A DNA stretch of 9,611 bases from Chloroflexota bacterium (lineage in GTDB: Bacteria > Chloroflexota > Anaerolineae > Promineifilales > Promineifilaceae): positions 1-9,611 of the forward strand of contig JAAEOP010000067.1 in the NCBI GenBank assembly GCA_024223125.1, read 5' to 3'. The notes below the pieces were generated by a model. That model worked only from the letters and a program-made list of their open reading frames with translations, did not search any database and was not told where the DNA came from. Both the position numbers and the translations under genes were made by a program. Position 1 is the first letter of the stretch. Each line of letters begins with the position of its first letter. Shown here piece by piece: positions 1 to 7,117 of the stretch.

Positions 1-338
1 AAACAGGATTAGTAGTAACAAACAAGTAGTTATCAGACAAACTTTAAGCAATGACTTCTTAGAACCAGCCATAAAAAGATAGAAATTCCGTTAATTAAGT
101 TCATAAAGGGAATGATCTGCGTAGCATCCCCATGCAAATTATCTGCATTCCCACAAAAATAAAGGTGCAAATTCAAGGTTTCATTATCGTTGCCGGTCTT
201 ACAAATGTGCTTTCAAATGGTTTAGAGAAAGGCAATTCTTAAGCAGCTTTGGTTACTTTATACTTGTTAAAAAACTTGTATTCCCCATAATTGGATAGGG
301 AACAATCTTAATTTAACGATGACAAAAACCTCATTATT
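1..338. other. Gene-free AT-rich leader region
   Basis: I see no credible coding sequence on either strand here; the open frame at 267-476 on the minus strand crosses the start of a much better gene. The stretch is AT-rich and holds small repeats: the octamer TGCAAATT at 133-140 and again at 166-173, and a short GCAT-CCCC-ATGC palindrome at 124-135. Only the promoter candidate near 264-291 has a likely role. The rest may be the 3' flank of a gene outside the window or a regulatory region. Confidence 0.6.
264..291 (+). promoter_or_regulatory. Candidate sigma-70-type promoter for the rightward operon
   Basis: TTGTTA at 264-269 (4 of 6 matches to the -35 consensus) and CATAAT at 286-291 (5 of 6 to the -10 consensus) are separated by 16 bases. 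Transcription would start near 298 and give a leader of about 58 bases before the ATG at 357. It is the best match in the upstream region by eye, but AT-rich DNA yields such matches by chance. Confidence 0.35.
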
Positions 339-356
339 TTGAAAAAGGATGGTATC

Positions 357-626
357 ATGAAACGATTTGCCCAGGTAGGAATTATAGCATTGCTTCTTGT
401 TTTGTTGAGTGCCCAGGCAGTTTTTGCTGCCCCCCAGGCATATCTCGATCCCAATACAGGCGGTTTGATTTTTCAAGTTTTAGCGGTTGTATTTGCCACT
501 TTATCTGGGTTTATTTTCATGTTTTCAAGCCGAATCAAAATGTGGTTTGCCCGCAATAAAAGAAAAAGACGTGAAGAAAATGAAGAGGAGCCATCTTCAG
601 AGCTTGACCAAAATTTGGAGAATTAA
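357..626 (+). CDS. Small secreted/membrane protein with YLDPxTG motif
   Basis: An 89-residue protein. I chose ATG 357 because AAGGAT at 345-350 lies six bases upstream; a TTG at 339 would add six residues but has no ribosome site of its own. Residues 1-24 form a signal peptide (Lys-Arg, a hydrophobic run, then AQAVFA before APQ). The mature N-terminus carries AYLDPNTGG, a variant of the YLDPGTGS motif found in small proteins near sulfatase, phosphodiesterase and carbamoyltransferase genes of envelope-glycan clusters. A second hydrophobic segment (about residues 37-58) is followed by a basic stretch rich in Lys and Arg and then an acidic Glu-rich tail, so the tail is probably cytoplasmic. The biochemical role is unknown; a small accessory or anchor subunit for the enzymes encoded downstream is an inference. 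It is first in the putative operon, 97 bases before the next gene. Confidence 0.8.
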   Translation: MKRFAQVGIIALLLVLLSAQAVFAAPQAYLDPNTGGLIFQVLAVVFATLSGFIFMFSSRIKMWFARNKRKRREENEEEPSSELDQNLEN

Positions 627-637
627 GTAGCTGCCAA

Positions 638-698
638 AAACCGGCGAGGTTTCTTCCAGACGTAAATCAATCAGATAACGTGAAAACCACGCCGGTTT
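638..698. repeat. Long nested inverted repeat between first and second genes
   Basis: AAACCGGCG at 638-646 is perfectly complementary to CGCCGGTTT at 690-698. Inside these arms GGTTT (648-652) can pair with AAACC (684-688), and ACGT occurs at 660-663 and 678-681, so most of the 61 bases could fold into one bulged hairpin. The left arm also contains a smaller palindrome, AAACC-GGCGA-GGTTT (638-652). It could be an mRNA processing or attenuation element within the operon, or a small dispersed repeat. No T-run follows either hairpin, so it is not a classic intrinsic terminator. Confidence 0.55.
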
Positions 699-723
699 CC
701 AGAATTAGCCCCTAAGTGATCTT

Positions 724-2565
724 ATGCAAACAATTATTATAGGTCTGGATGCCTTTGAACCAGGGCGTTTTGAGCGTCTCTACAATACTGGTCAATTGCC
801 GAATTTAGGCAAATATGTGGCTACCGGAGGGTATTCACGCTTTTCTGTTTCTAATCCGCCCCAAAGTGAGGTGTCTTGGACGAGTATTGCCACCGGGTTG
901 AATCCTGGTGGGCATGGTATGTTCGATTTTGTGCATCGCAATCCACAGAATTATGCGCTGCATGTCTCGCTGCTGCCCACAAAAAGCGGTTTAGGCGGAA
1001 CCCAATTTACAGAACCTTTCAAAGCTACCACGATTTTCGATCAGGCTGTAAAGCAGGGGTATCCGGCGACAGCTTTATGGTGGCCGGCTATGTTTCCGGC
1101 TCGTGTAAAATCATCGGTACGGACATTGCCTGGTTTAGGTACGCCTGACTTATTGGGCCGTTTTGGTGTGGGTACCTTTTTGACAACTAATCTGGCATTG
1201 GGGGAGGTTGACGGCCGTAAAACCCCCGTCGCTCAGTTAGAAAAGAAAGGCAGCCGTTATATAGGTTCCCTCACCGGCCCCATGCGTAAGAAAAAAGGGA
1301 AAGTGGAACCGTCGCAGATGGATGTCGTCATAGAGCCAACGGGAGCGGACACGGCCGTTGTGACCATTGACAACTTTCACCATGAAATGCAGATTGGTGA
1401 GTGGAGTCCTATCATCGAGATGAAATTCAAGATGGGATTGTTCATCTCCATTAAGGCCATCACCCGCGTAATTCTTACAAAACTAGGCACCGATGTTTGC
1501 CTGTATGCCATGCCCTTGCAAGCCCATCCCCTGGGCGCCCCCTGGCATTATGGTACACCCCGCAATTTTGTCAAAGAGAGCTGGCAAAAAGCGGGGCCAT
1601 ACCTGACGGTCGGCTGGCCGCAAGATACAACAGCCTTGGAAGATGGCTTCATCAACGATGAGCAGTTTCTCAAGTTGTGCGACTTCATTGTAGAAAGCAG
1701 ATTGAAGGTATTGATGTACTATCTGGATCGTTTTGAAGAAGGGGTGCTGGCCAGTGTCTTCGACACGCTTGATCGTTTACAACATATGTTTTGGCGTGAC
1801 CGGCCTGATCTCATTGATGCCTGGTACGTTAAACTGGATGGCATTGTGGGTCAGGTAGAAGATAAATTAGCCCGCAAAGGTCTCAAAAATAAGACGCAGC
1901 TTTTTGTTATATCCGATCATGGGTTTTCAGATTTTGAGTACAAGGTGCATTTGAATCGCTGGCTATGTGACCATCATTATATTACACCGCAGGAAACAAA
2001 AGAGAGCGCTACCTTTTCCAATGTCAACTGGGCCAAAAGCCAAGCGTATGCTATTGGTCTGAACAGTTTGTACCTGAATTTGGACGGCCGTGAAGGTCAG
2101 GGCACAGTACAAGCTGGTGAAAAAGAAGCGCTGCTCAACCGTTTGTGTACAGATTTGACTCAGTGGCAGGGACCCGACGGCCGGGCTGTTTTCCAACACG
2201 TCTGGCGGCAAGAAGAAGCATTTGATGGTCCCTTGACCAGCTACGGGCCAGATTTGGTTTTAGGTTTTGCATCTGGTTATCGCGCCTCGGCCGAAACGGC
2301 ATTAGGCGGTTGGGAAAAGGAAACTATCGTGCCCAATAAAGACCATTGGGCCTCAGATCATTGTATAGATTACAACGCCGTGCCCGGTGTATTGTTTAGC
2401 AGTCAGGGGTTAAAAGATTTCCCCAACCCATCGTACAAAGATATTCCTTATATGACCATTGGAACCCAACCCGATTCCAGTGGCTCTGCGCCACCGCCCA
2501 CTTCTAGCAATGATGAAGATGAGGCCGTCATAGAAGAAAGGTTGAAGAGTCTTGGCTACCTTTAG
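724..2565 (+). CDS. Type I phosphodiesterase / nucleotide pyrophosphatase-like enzyme (alkaline phosphatase superfamily)
   Basis: A 613-residue protein of the family hydrolysing (or transferring groups across) phosphodiester bonds with two metal ions. By eye the site is: Asp9 in GLDAFE; Ser48 within PPQSEVSW, where the nucleophile Thr or Ser falls nine residues before the TG of IATGLNPGGHG; Asp350 and His354 in DRLQH; Asp398-His399 in SDHGF; His541 and Asp545-His546 in DHWASDH. The C-terminus EERLKSLGYL is a tail I know from bacterial members of this group, which commonly lie in polysaccharide or glycolipid loci. There is no signal peptide and no clear membrane segment, so it is probably cytoplasmic or peripheral. 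The start is ATG 724 with only a weak ribosome site. Its last 14 bases overlap the next gene, implying translational coupling. The substrate is unknown; nucleotide sugars or lipid-linked phosphodiesters are inferred from context. Confidence 0.85.
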   Translation: MQTIIIGLDAFEPGRFERLYNTGQLPNLGKYVATGGYSRFSVSNPPQSEVSWTSIATGLNPGGHGMFDFVHRNPQNYALHVSLLPTKSGLGGTQFTEPFKATTIFDQAVKQGYPATALWWPAMFPARVKSSVRTLPGLGTPDLLGRFGVGTFLTTNLALGEVDGRKTPVAQLEKKGSRYIGSLTGPMRKKKGKVEPSQMDVVIEPTGADTAVVTIDNFHHEMQIGEWSPIIEMKFKMGLFISIKAITRVILTKLGTDVCLYAMPLQAHPLGAPWHYGTPRNFVKESWQKAGPYLTVGWPQDTTALEDGFINDEQFLKLCDFIVESRLKVLMYYLDRFEEGVLASVFDTLDRLQHMFWRDRPDLIDAWYVKLDGIVGQVEDKLARKGLKNKTQLFVISDHGFSDFEYKVHLNRWLCDHHYITPQETKESATFSNVNWAKSQAYAIGLNSLYLNLDGREGQGTVQAGEKEALLNRLCTDLTQWQGPDGRAVFQHVWRQEEAFDGPLTSYGPDLVLGFASGYRASAETALGGWEKETIVPNKDHWASDHCIDYNAVPGVLFSSQGLKDFPNPSYKDIPYMTIGTQPDSSGSAPPPTSSNDEDEAVIEERLKSLGYL

Positions 2566-3124
2566 TGATTCTCAAATTTCTACAGCCGCTCCCCAAAAGA
2601 AGTTTTTAGGCGTAGCCACCCAGGATTTATGGCTGCTGTTTGTGGCTGTTGTTTTTCCGGTACATGTGTGGGCTATCATCAACATCTTGCGAGAAATTCC
2701 TTCGATGCTGCTACGGATGAGTCTGTGGGAGATAGTGGCAGTCATCAGCTATGCTTTACTGTTTGCACTGCTAGATTCTATTGTATTGTTTGTGGGGGTT
2801 ACGCTGCTGGGACTCATCCTTCCCGGCCGTTTTTTCAAGGATAGATTTGTGGCTGTGGGCAGCATGTTGGCATTGGTTACGGCCGTCTGGCTCATCATCT
2901 TTAACTTAAACCCGGCCTGGTTTGATCAACGGCAAAGTGTACCGCTGGCGCTGTGGGCTATTTCCTATGTCGTGGTTGTGGCGGCCGCCTATATTGCCAT
3001 TTGGCGCAAACCTGGAGTAGAAGCCAAAGTGGTTAATTTTGTAAATCGTCTGACTGTCTTGTCTTCAATCTACCTGTTTTTAGATCTAATCAGTATCATC
3101 ATTGTGATAATACGAAATATTTAG
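2552..3124 (+). CDS. Unrecognised polytopic membrane protein (about five segments)
   Basis: A 190-residue hydrophobic protein that I cannot assign to a family. It starts at TTG 2552 inside the end of the phosphodiesterase gene (14-base overlap), with purine-rich AGAAAGG and GAAGAG just upstream, so translation is probably coupled. Hydrophobic segments lie at roughly residues 26-46, 58-86, 98-118, 131-150 and 167-187, with short polar loops and a short polar N-terminus. There are no obvious catalytic motifs, cysteine pairs or repeats. The next gene begins 12 bases downstream. A membrane partner, anchor or transporter for the flanking phosphodiesterase and sulfatase-like enzymes is an inference from this tight packing. 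The reading frame is convincing because it is open over its whole length and keeps a coherent membrane-protein pattern. Confidence 0.75.
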   Translation: MATFSDSQISTAAPQKKFLGVATQDLWLLFVAVVFPVHVWAIINILREIPSMLLRMSLWEIVAVISYALLFALLDSIVLFVGVTLLGLILPGRFFKDRFVAVGSMLALVTAVWLIIFNLNPAWFDQRQSVPLALWAISYVVVVAAAYIAIWRKPGVEAKVVNFVNRLTVLSSIYLFLDLISIIIVIIRNI

Positions 3125-3136
3125 GGGGAGTATGTT

Positions 3137-4663
3137 TTGACTGATATTAGCCGTCGTGATTTTTTAAAGCTGCTGCCTGCCTTACCCTTTTTCAAAGTTG
3201 CCTGGCCGTATGTGGAAACGGCCGTACATCCCCATCCCCAAACCCAAAACAGCGGCCAACCCAATATCCTCGTCCTCGTTTTTGACACTCTGTCAGCCAG
3301 ACACCTTTCTATGTTTGGCTATCAACGGGAAACAACGCCCAACATTGCCCGTTTTGCCGACAAAGCGACTGTCTTCCATAACCATACTGCTAGCGCCAAC
3401 TTCACCTCGCCCGGAACCGCCTCCATGCTGACCGGAACCCATCCCTGGACACACCGTGCCTTCCATTTACATGATCTCATTCGCCAAGATATGGCCTCCC
3501 ATAATATTTTCAATGTTCTGCCAGATAATTATTACAAAGCAGCCTACAGCCATAATTTGCTGGTGATGTCTCTGCTGCATCAATTCCGGGAGGCGATAGA
3601 TGCGTTTACCCCTACCCGTGAGTTGTGCCTGGCTGATGGGCAGTTGGCTGACCGCTTATTTTACGAGGATTACACACCGGCTTATTGGGGAGAATCTACA
3701 ATCTTGCGTCATAATGCTACGCCGCCGGGTACACTTTTTCTCTCTACGGCCGACAGGTTGATGCGCTTTGCCAACAAGAACCAGGTAACGGAAGCGTATG
3801 GCGATTTGTATCCCCGCGGTATTCCCAATCTACACAGCCTTTTCTTTATATTGGAAGATGCCATTGATTGGATTGGGGCACAGGTGGCGGAAATGTCACG
3901 GCCGTATTTCAGCTACTTCCATCTACTTCCCCCTCACGAACCATACACCACTCACCGCGACTTTATTAACAAATTTAAGGATGGTTGGCAGCCGGCCGAA
4001 AAAGAAAAACGGTTTGGCTCGCACAAAGTAGATCAGGGTAATCTAAACGAAGAACGCCGTTTATATGATGAATATTTGGCCTTTACCGATGCTGAGTTCG
4101 GCCGTCTCATCAATAATCTGGAACAGGATGGGCTGTTGGACAACACTTACCTTATTCTGACATCCGATCATGGGGAATTGTTTGAGCGCGGCATTCGCGG
4201 CCATGTAACCGCTACCTTATGGGACCCCATCACCCATGTCCCTCTATTTATTCGCGCCCCCGGTCAAACAAAACGGACAGATGTGTTTACCCGCACCAGC
4301 GCTGTAGATTTGCTGCCCACCATAGCCCATCTAACAGCCCAACCTGTGCCAGATTGGGCTGAAGGGCAGATTTTGCCTACTATGAACAATGACTTAGCCG
4401 CAGCATCAGAGCGCGATATCTGGACGATGGAAGCCAAGAGCAATGCCAAGATGGCGCCGCTTACCAAAGCCTCTCTAGCGTTGTTCCAGGATGAGTACAA
4501 GTTGGTACACTACTTTGGTTACAGTAAAGAAGATGAGTTTCAGATGTATAACCTGGCTGATGATCCGGAAGAGTTAACCGATATTGTAAACAGTGAATCT
4601 GTTGTAGCGGCCGCTATGAAACAGACGTTACTACAAAAACTAGAAGAAGTTAATCAGCGCTAA
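3137..4663 (+). CDS. Tat-exported sulfatase-like hydrolase/transferase with threonine nucleophile
   Basis: A 508-residue alkaline phosphatase superfamily protein. TTG 3137 is the start: GGGGGAG at 3124-3130 sits six bases before it, and the nearby ATG 3132 meets a stop after two codons. The N-terminus ISRRDFLKL is a twin-arginine export signal followed by a short hydrophobic stretch. Asp50 (LVFDTLSARH) starts the metal site, with TTPNI at 66-70 typical of the family. His267 (PPHEPY), Asp344-His345 (SDHGE) and His356 (RGHV) complete the likely site. In sulfatases the nucleophile is the Cys or Ser of C/SxPxR, converted to formylglycine; here the aligned stretch is FTSPGTASMLTG, so Thr90 takes that place and the Arg is absent. 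Thr nucleophiles are known in phosphoethanolamine and phosphoglycerol transferases (EptA and LtaS types). True sulfatase activity is therefore unlikely; phosphodiester hydrolysis or transfer outside the membrane is more likely. It is last in the rightward block. Confidence 0.82.
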   Translation: MTDISRRDFLKLLPALPFFKVAWPYVETAVHPHPQTQNSGQPNILVLVFDTLSARHLSMFGYQRETTPNIARFADKATVFHNHTASANFTSPGTASMLTGTHPWTHRAFHLHDLIRQDMASHNIFNVLPDNYYKAAYSHNLLVMSLLHQFREAIDAFTPTRELCLADGQLADRLFYEDYTPAYWGESTILRHNATPPGTLFLSTADRLMRFANKNQVTEAYGDLYPRGIPNLHSLFFILEDAIDWIGAQVAEMSRPYFSYFHLLPPHEPYTTHRDFINKFKDGWQPAEKEKRFGSHKVDQGNLNEERRLYDEYLAFTDAEFGRLINNLEQDGLLDNTYLILTSDHGELFERGIRGHVTATLWDPITHVPLFIRAPGQTKRTDVFTRTSAVDLLPTIAHLTAQPVPDWAEGQILPTMNNDLAAASERDIWTMEAKSNAKMAPLTKASLALFQDEYKLVHYFGYSKEDEFQMYNLADDPEELTDIVNSESVVAAAMKQTLLQKLEEVNQR

Positions 4664-4704
4664 AGTGTTTGAAACATCCCCAATTGTTAAAGCGTCCAAA
4701 GCGT
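4664..4704. other. Convergent intergenic gap without clear terminator
   Basis: The rightward sulfatase-like gene and the leftward carbamoyltransferase gene end 41 bases apart. I see no strong GC stem followed by a T-run on either strand; the only fold is a weak GTTT-GA-AAC. Either termination is factor-dependent or the transcripts overlap as antisense RNAs. Confidence 0.5.
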
Positions 4705-6480
4705 TTATTTGCGAACTACATAATTGTGCATTACCAGCGTGTCAATGCCGCTGTTGCCAAACGTTTTGAGGGCATTGGCGGGGGTTGTCACAATTGGCTC
4801 GCCGCGCAGATTGAAACTGGTGTTGATGAGAATGGGGATGCCGGTGGCCTGTCCAAACTGGTCTATTAAATCATAATAGCGTGGGTTCCATTCCCGACGG
4901 ACGCTTTGCAGTCGGCCAGTACCCAAATGATTCACGGCCGGAACTTTGGCTCCCTGATCTTCTTTGAACTTTTCTACCGTGAGCATAAAACGCGCCAGAT
5001 AATTATCTTCAGGGGATTCAATTTCAAAGTAATCGGGTACCGCTTCTTCGATGATGACCGGGGCAAACGGCCGAAATGGCTCCCGGAATTTAATTTTAGT
5101 GTTGACAATATCCTTCATTTCTGCTCGCCGCGGGTCGGCGATGATACTGCGATTGCCCAAGGCTCGCGGTCCCCATTCAAAGCGTCCCTGAAACCAGGAG
5201 ATTACTTTACCGGCCAGAATATCATCCACAACACGCTCAGTCAGTTTTTGCTCGTCGTTGATTTGTTCGTGCTGGAAGCCAGTTTGGGCAATGGCCGTTT
5301 GGATGTCGCTATCATTATAAGCTGCTCCCCAATAGGCATGCTCTTGTACAAATTTTCGTGGCTTGTTCAAAACGATATGGTAAGCATATAAAGCCGCCCC
5401 CAAAGCGCCGCCACTGTCGCCAGCGGCTGGTTGGATGAAGATGTTGTCAAAGGGGGAGTCTGTGTGCAGACGGCCGTTGGCTTTACTATTCAAGGCCACC
5501 CCCCCGGCCATACAAACCTGCTTCAACCCTGTTTCTCGGTGCAGAGCGTGAAGCATTTTGATAACTGTTTCTTCTGTGACCCGCTGTACGCTGGCGGCGA
5601 CATCGGCATAATATTGGTTTTGCTGCACTTGGGGATCAGTGGGATTCACTTCTGGATTGGTTTTGGCTGTAAAAAAAGTGTCGCTGTGAATGCGCGGTGG
5701 GCCAAACAGATCAATAAATTTTTGATTGTATGTATCTGAATGGGAATGATGGAAGCTGAAATAATCCATGTTCATCCAAAAGCTGCCATCATCATAAACC
5801 CGAAACAGCTTTTCGATCTTGTCCAGGTATCGCGGTTCGCCATACGGCGACATCCCCATCACCTTGTATTCCCCATTGTTCACCCGGAAGCCAAGAAAGG
5901 CAGTAAAGGCCGAGTAAAGCAGCCCCAGCGAATGTGGAAACCGTTCCTCTTTGTCTAAAACCAGACTGTTTTGTCCGTCTCCATTCCAATCGGCCGTACC
6001 CCGACCCATGGCGGCCGTTGTCCATTCACCTACACCGTCAACGGTGAGTATGGCCGCTTCCTTAAATGGCGAAGCAAAAAAGGCGCTGGCTGCGTGGGAG
6101 AGATGGTGTTCCACAAATAAAATCTTCTCTGGCGGGATGCCCACCTTTTCTTGAATATGCGTTTTAACCCACATCTTATCGCTCAACCAGGCAATCATCG
6201 CTTCGCCAAATACACGCCAGGACCGAGGAAATGTGGCAAGCTGGGATTTGATGATACGTTCAAATTTCAGGAACGGTTTTTCATAAAAAACAACATAATC
6301 CAGATCGTTGGCGCTGATGCCAGCCGTGTCCAGACAAAATTGAATAGCCTGTTTGGGAAAATCAGAATCGTGTTTTACGCGGCTGAAACGTTCTTCTTCG
6401 GCCGCAGCCACAAGTTGACCATCATGCAGTAAAACGGCCGCAGCGTCGTGATAATAACAAGAGATGCCAAGAATATACAT
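4705..6480 (-). CDS. O-carbamoyltransferase, NodU/CmcH family
   Basis: A 591-residue protein of normal family length. These enzymes move the carbamoyl group of carbamoyl phosphate, via a carbamoyl-adenylate made with ATP, onto a hydroxyl of a sugar, antibiotic or glycan. The N-terminal kinase-like (ASKHA) domain shows GISCYYHDAAAVLL (5-18), EEERFSR (28-34), EHHLSHAASAFFASPF (124-139) with the family histidines, TVDGVGEWTTAAMG (146-159), NNGEYKVMGMSPYGEP (201-216), MAGGVALNSKANGR (324-337) and PAAGDSGGALGAALY (351-365). The smaller C-terminal domain has WFQGRFEWGPRALGNRSI (429-446), KFREPFRPFAPV (464-475) and NTSFNLRGEPIV (553-564), the carbamoyl-phosphate side. No key segment is missing. It starts at ATG 6480-6478, six bases after the stop of the SxtJ-like gene, with AGGA inside that gene's end, so it is the third gene of an operon. 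It is cytoplasmic. The acceptor is not shown by the sequence; a surface glycan is inferred. Confidence 0.95.
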   Translation of the reverse strand: MYILGISCYYHDAAAVLLHDGQLVAAAEEERFSRVKHDSDFPKQAIQFCLDTAGISANDLDYVVFYEKPFLKFERIIKSQLATFPRSWRVFGEAMIAWLSDKMWVKTHIQEKVGIPPEKILFVEHHLSHAASAFFASPFKEAAILTVDGVGEWTTAAMGRGTADWNGDGQNSLVLDKEERFPHSLGLLYSAFTAFLGFRVNNGEYKVMGMSPYGEPRYLDKIEKLFRVYDDGSFWMNMDYFSFHHSHSDTYNQKFIDLFGPPRIHSDTFFTAKTNPEVNPTDPQVQQNQYYADVAASVQRVTEETVIKMLHALHRETGLKQVCMAGGVALNSKANGRLHTDSPFDNIFIQPAAGDSGGALGAALYAYHIVLNKPRKFVQEHAYWGAAYNDSDIQTAIAQTGFQHEQINDEQKLTERVVDDILAGKVISWFQGRFEWGPRALGNRSIIADPRRAEMKDIVNTKIKFREPFRPFAPVIIEEAVPDYFEIESPEDNYLARFMLTVEKFKEDQGAKVPAVNHLGTGRLQSVRREWNPRYYDLIDQFGQATGIPILINTSFNLRGEPIVTTPANALKTFGNSGIDTLVMHNYVVRK

Positions 6481-6486
6481 AATTGA

Positions 6487-7038
6487 TTATTGTTCCTGGG
6501 CGGCCGTTAAGGTGGTTTCAACCTGTTCTCTGGGCAGCCAATTACTGTTTTCGGGCTTCATTTTTAATGTGAGAGGGTCACTGAGCAGACGGAAACCTAA
6601 ACCAAAGGGAGTGACGATGAAGAAGTAGAAAAAGCCCATTAGCAGCCGTCCTTGCACGCTGCCCATTCGGGCAGAAAATTCGCTCCAGGCACGCCATAGG
6701 CGTTTGAAGGGGTTGGTGAGGGTTGCGGCCGCAGCTTTTTCCTGTGCATGTTCCGGCAGTTCCGACTTGGGGATAATGTTCTTGGGGTCTGACCGTACCT
6801 GACGAATCTTTGCCAGCACAAATCCCACGACAATACCCACCACAATAATAGCTGCCAAACCCCACCAACGCCCCAATTGTGACCGCAGCCAAAAGGCTAC
6901 AATCCACAATAAAAAGGCTGTTATCAAATCAAAAATAGTGGGCAAAAAGTCGCGATCAGATGGGGTTGCTAATGTAATGCCAGAAGAGTAACTGACTAAA
7001 GTTAGAAGAACGGTAACGATTGCGCTTAATAGAGCCAT
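6487..7038 (-). CDS. SxtJ-like membrane protein
   Basis: A 183-residue membrane protein starting at ATG 7038-7036 with AAGGAT (complement of 7045-7050) six bases upstream. Hydrophobic segments are at about residues 3-20, 32-50, 59-76 and 131-150. The C-terminal third, reading NPFKRLWRAW, then SVQGRLLMGFFYFF, VTPFGLGFRLL, DPLTLK and NSNWLPRE, resembles the conserved end of the SxtJ family, small membrane proteins first named in saxitoxin operons and widely found beside carbamoyltransferases. That family is usually shorter, so the first 75 residues with three membrane segments may be an extension. The position between a DUF5989-like gene and a carbamoyltransferase supports the call independently. 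Function is unknown; a membrane docking partner for the carbamoyltransferase is an inference. The family call rests on remembered motifs, not a profile search. Confidence 0.7.
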   Translation of the reverse strand: MALLSAIVTVLLTLVSYSSGITLATPSDRDFLPTIFDLITAFLLWIVAFWLRSQLGRWWGLAAIIVVGIVVGFVLAKIRQVRSDPKNIIPKSELPEHAQEKAAAATLTNPFKRLWRAWSEFSARMGSVQGRLLMGFFYFFIVTPFGLGFRLLSDPLTLKMKPENSNWLPREQVETTLTAAQEQ

Positions 7039-7059
7039 GGGGCATCCTTATAGGGGTGG

Positions 7060-7107
7060 GTAATTGAGTAATTGGGTAATTACAAAATTACCCAATTACA
7101 TAATTAC
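7060..7107. repeat. AT-rich perfect hairpin with octamer repeats in the leftward operon
   Basis: GTAATTGGGTAATT at 7068-7081 is a perfect inverted repeat of AATTACCCAATTAC at 7086-7099, with a four-base loop. Beyond a two-by-two internal loop another six pairs form (7060-7065 with 7102-7107). The left arm is itself an octamer series (GGTAATTG, AGTAATTG, GGTAATTA from 7059). The whole element lies between the DUF5989-like gene and the SxtJ-like gene. It could tune mRNA stability or expression ratio between them, or be a dispersed intergenic repeat. Confidence 0.75.
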
Positions 7108-7117
7108 TGAACGGCCG

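Noticed and set aside
124..173. Possible small RNA or riboswitch from short repeats upstream of the first operon
   Set aside because: The palindrome is only four base pairs and the TGCAAATT repeat is short; no extended fold or known riboswitch pattern is apparent.
267..476. Minus-strand open frame across the start of the first small gene
   Set aside because: It overlaps a well-supported secreted protein with a good ribosome site and shows no recognisable protein features.
3398..3436. Formylglycine sulfatase signature in the Tat-exported enzyme
   Set aside because: The position holds Thr and the following Arg is absent, so classical sulfatase maturation is not supported.
4669..4869. Plus-strand open frame after the sulfatase-like gene
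   Set aside because: It is antisense to the conserved C-terminus of the carbamoyltransferase and has no family features.
4906..6432. Several long plus-strand open frames opposite the carbamoyltransferase
   Set aside because: They mirror a highly conserved 591-residue gene and look like shadows; none has a plausible domain or ribosome site.
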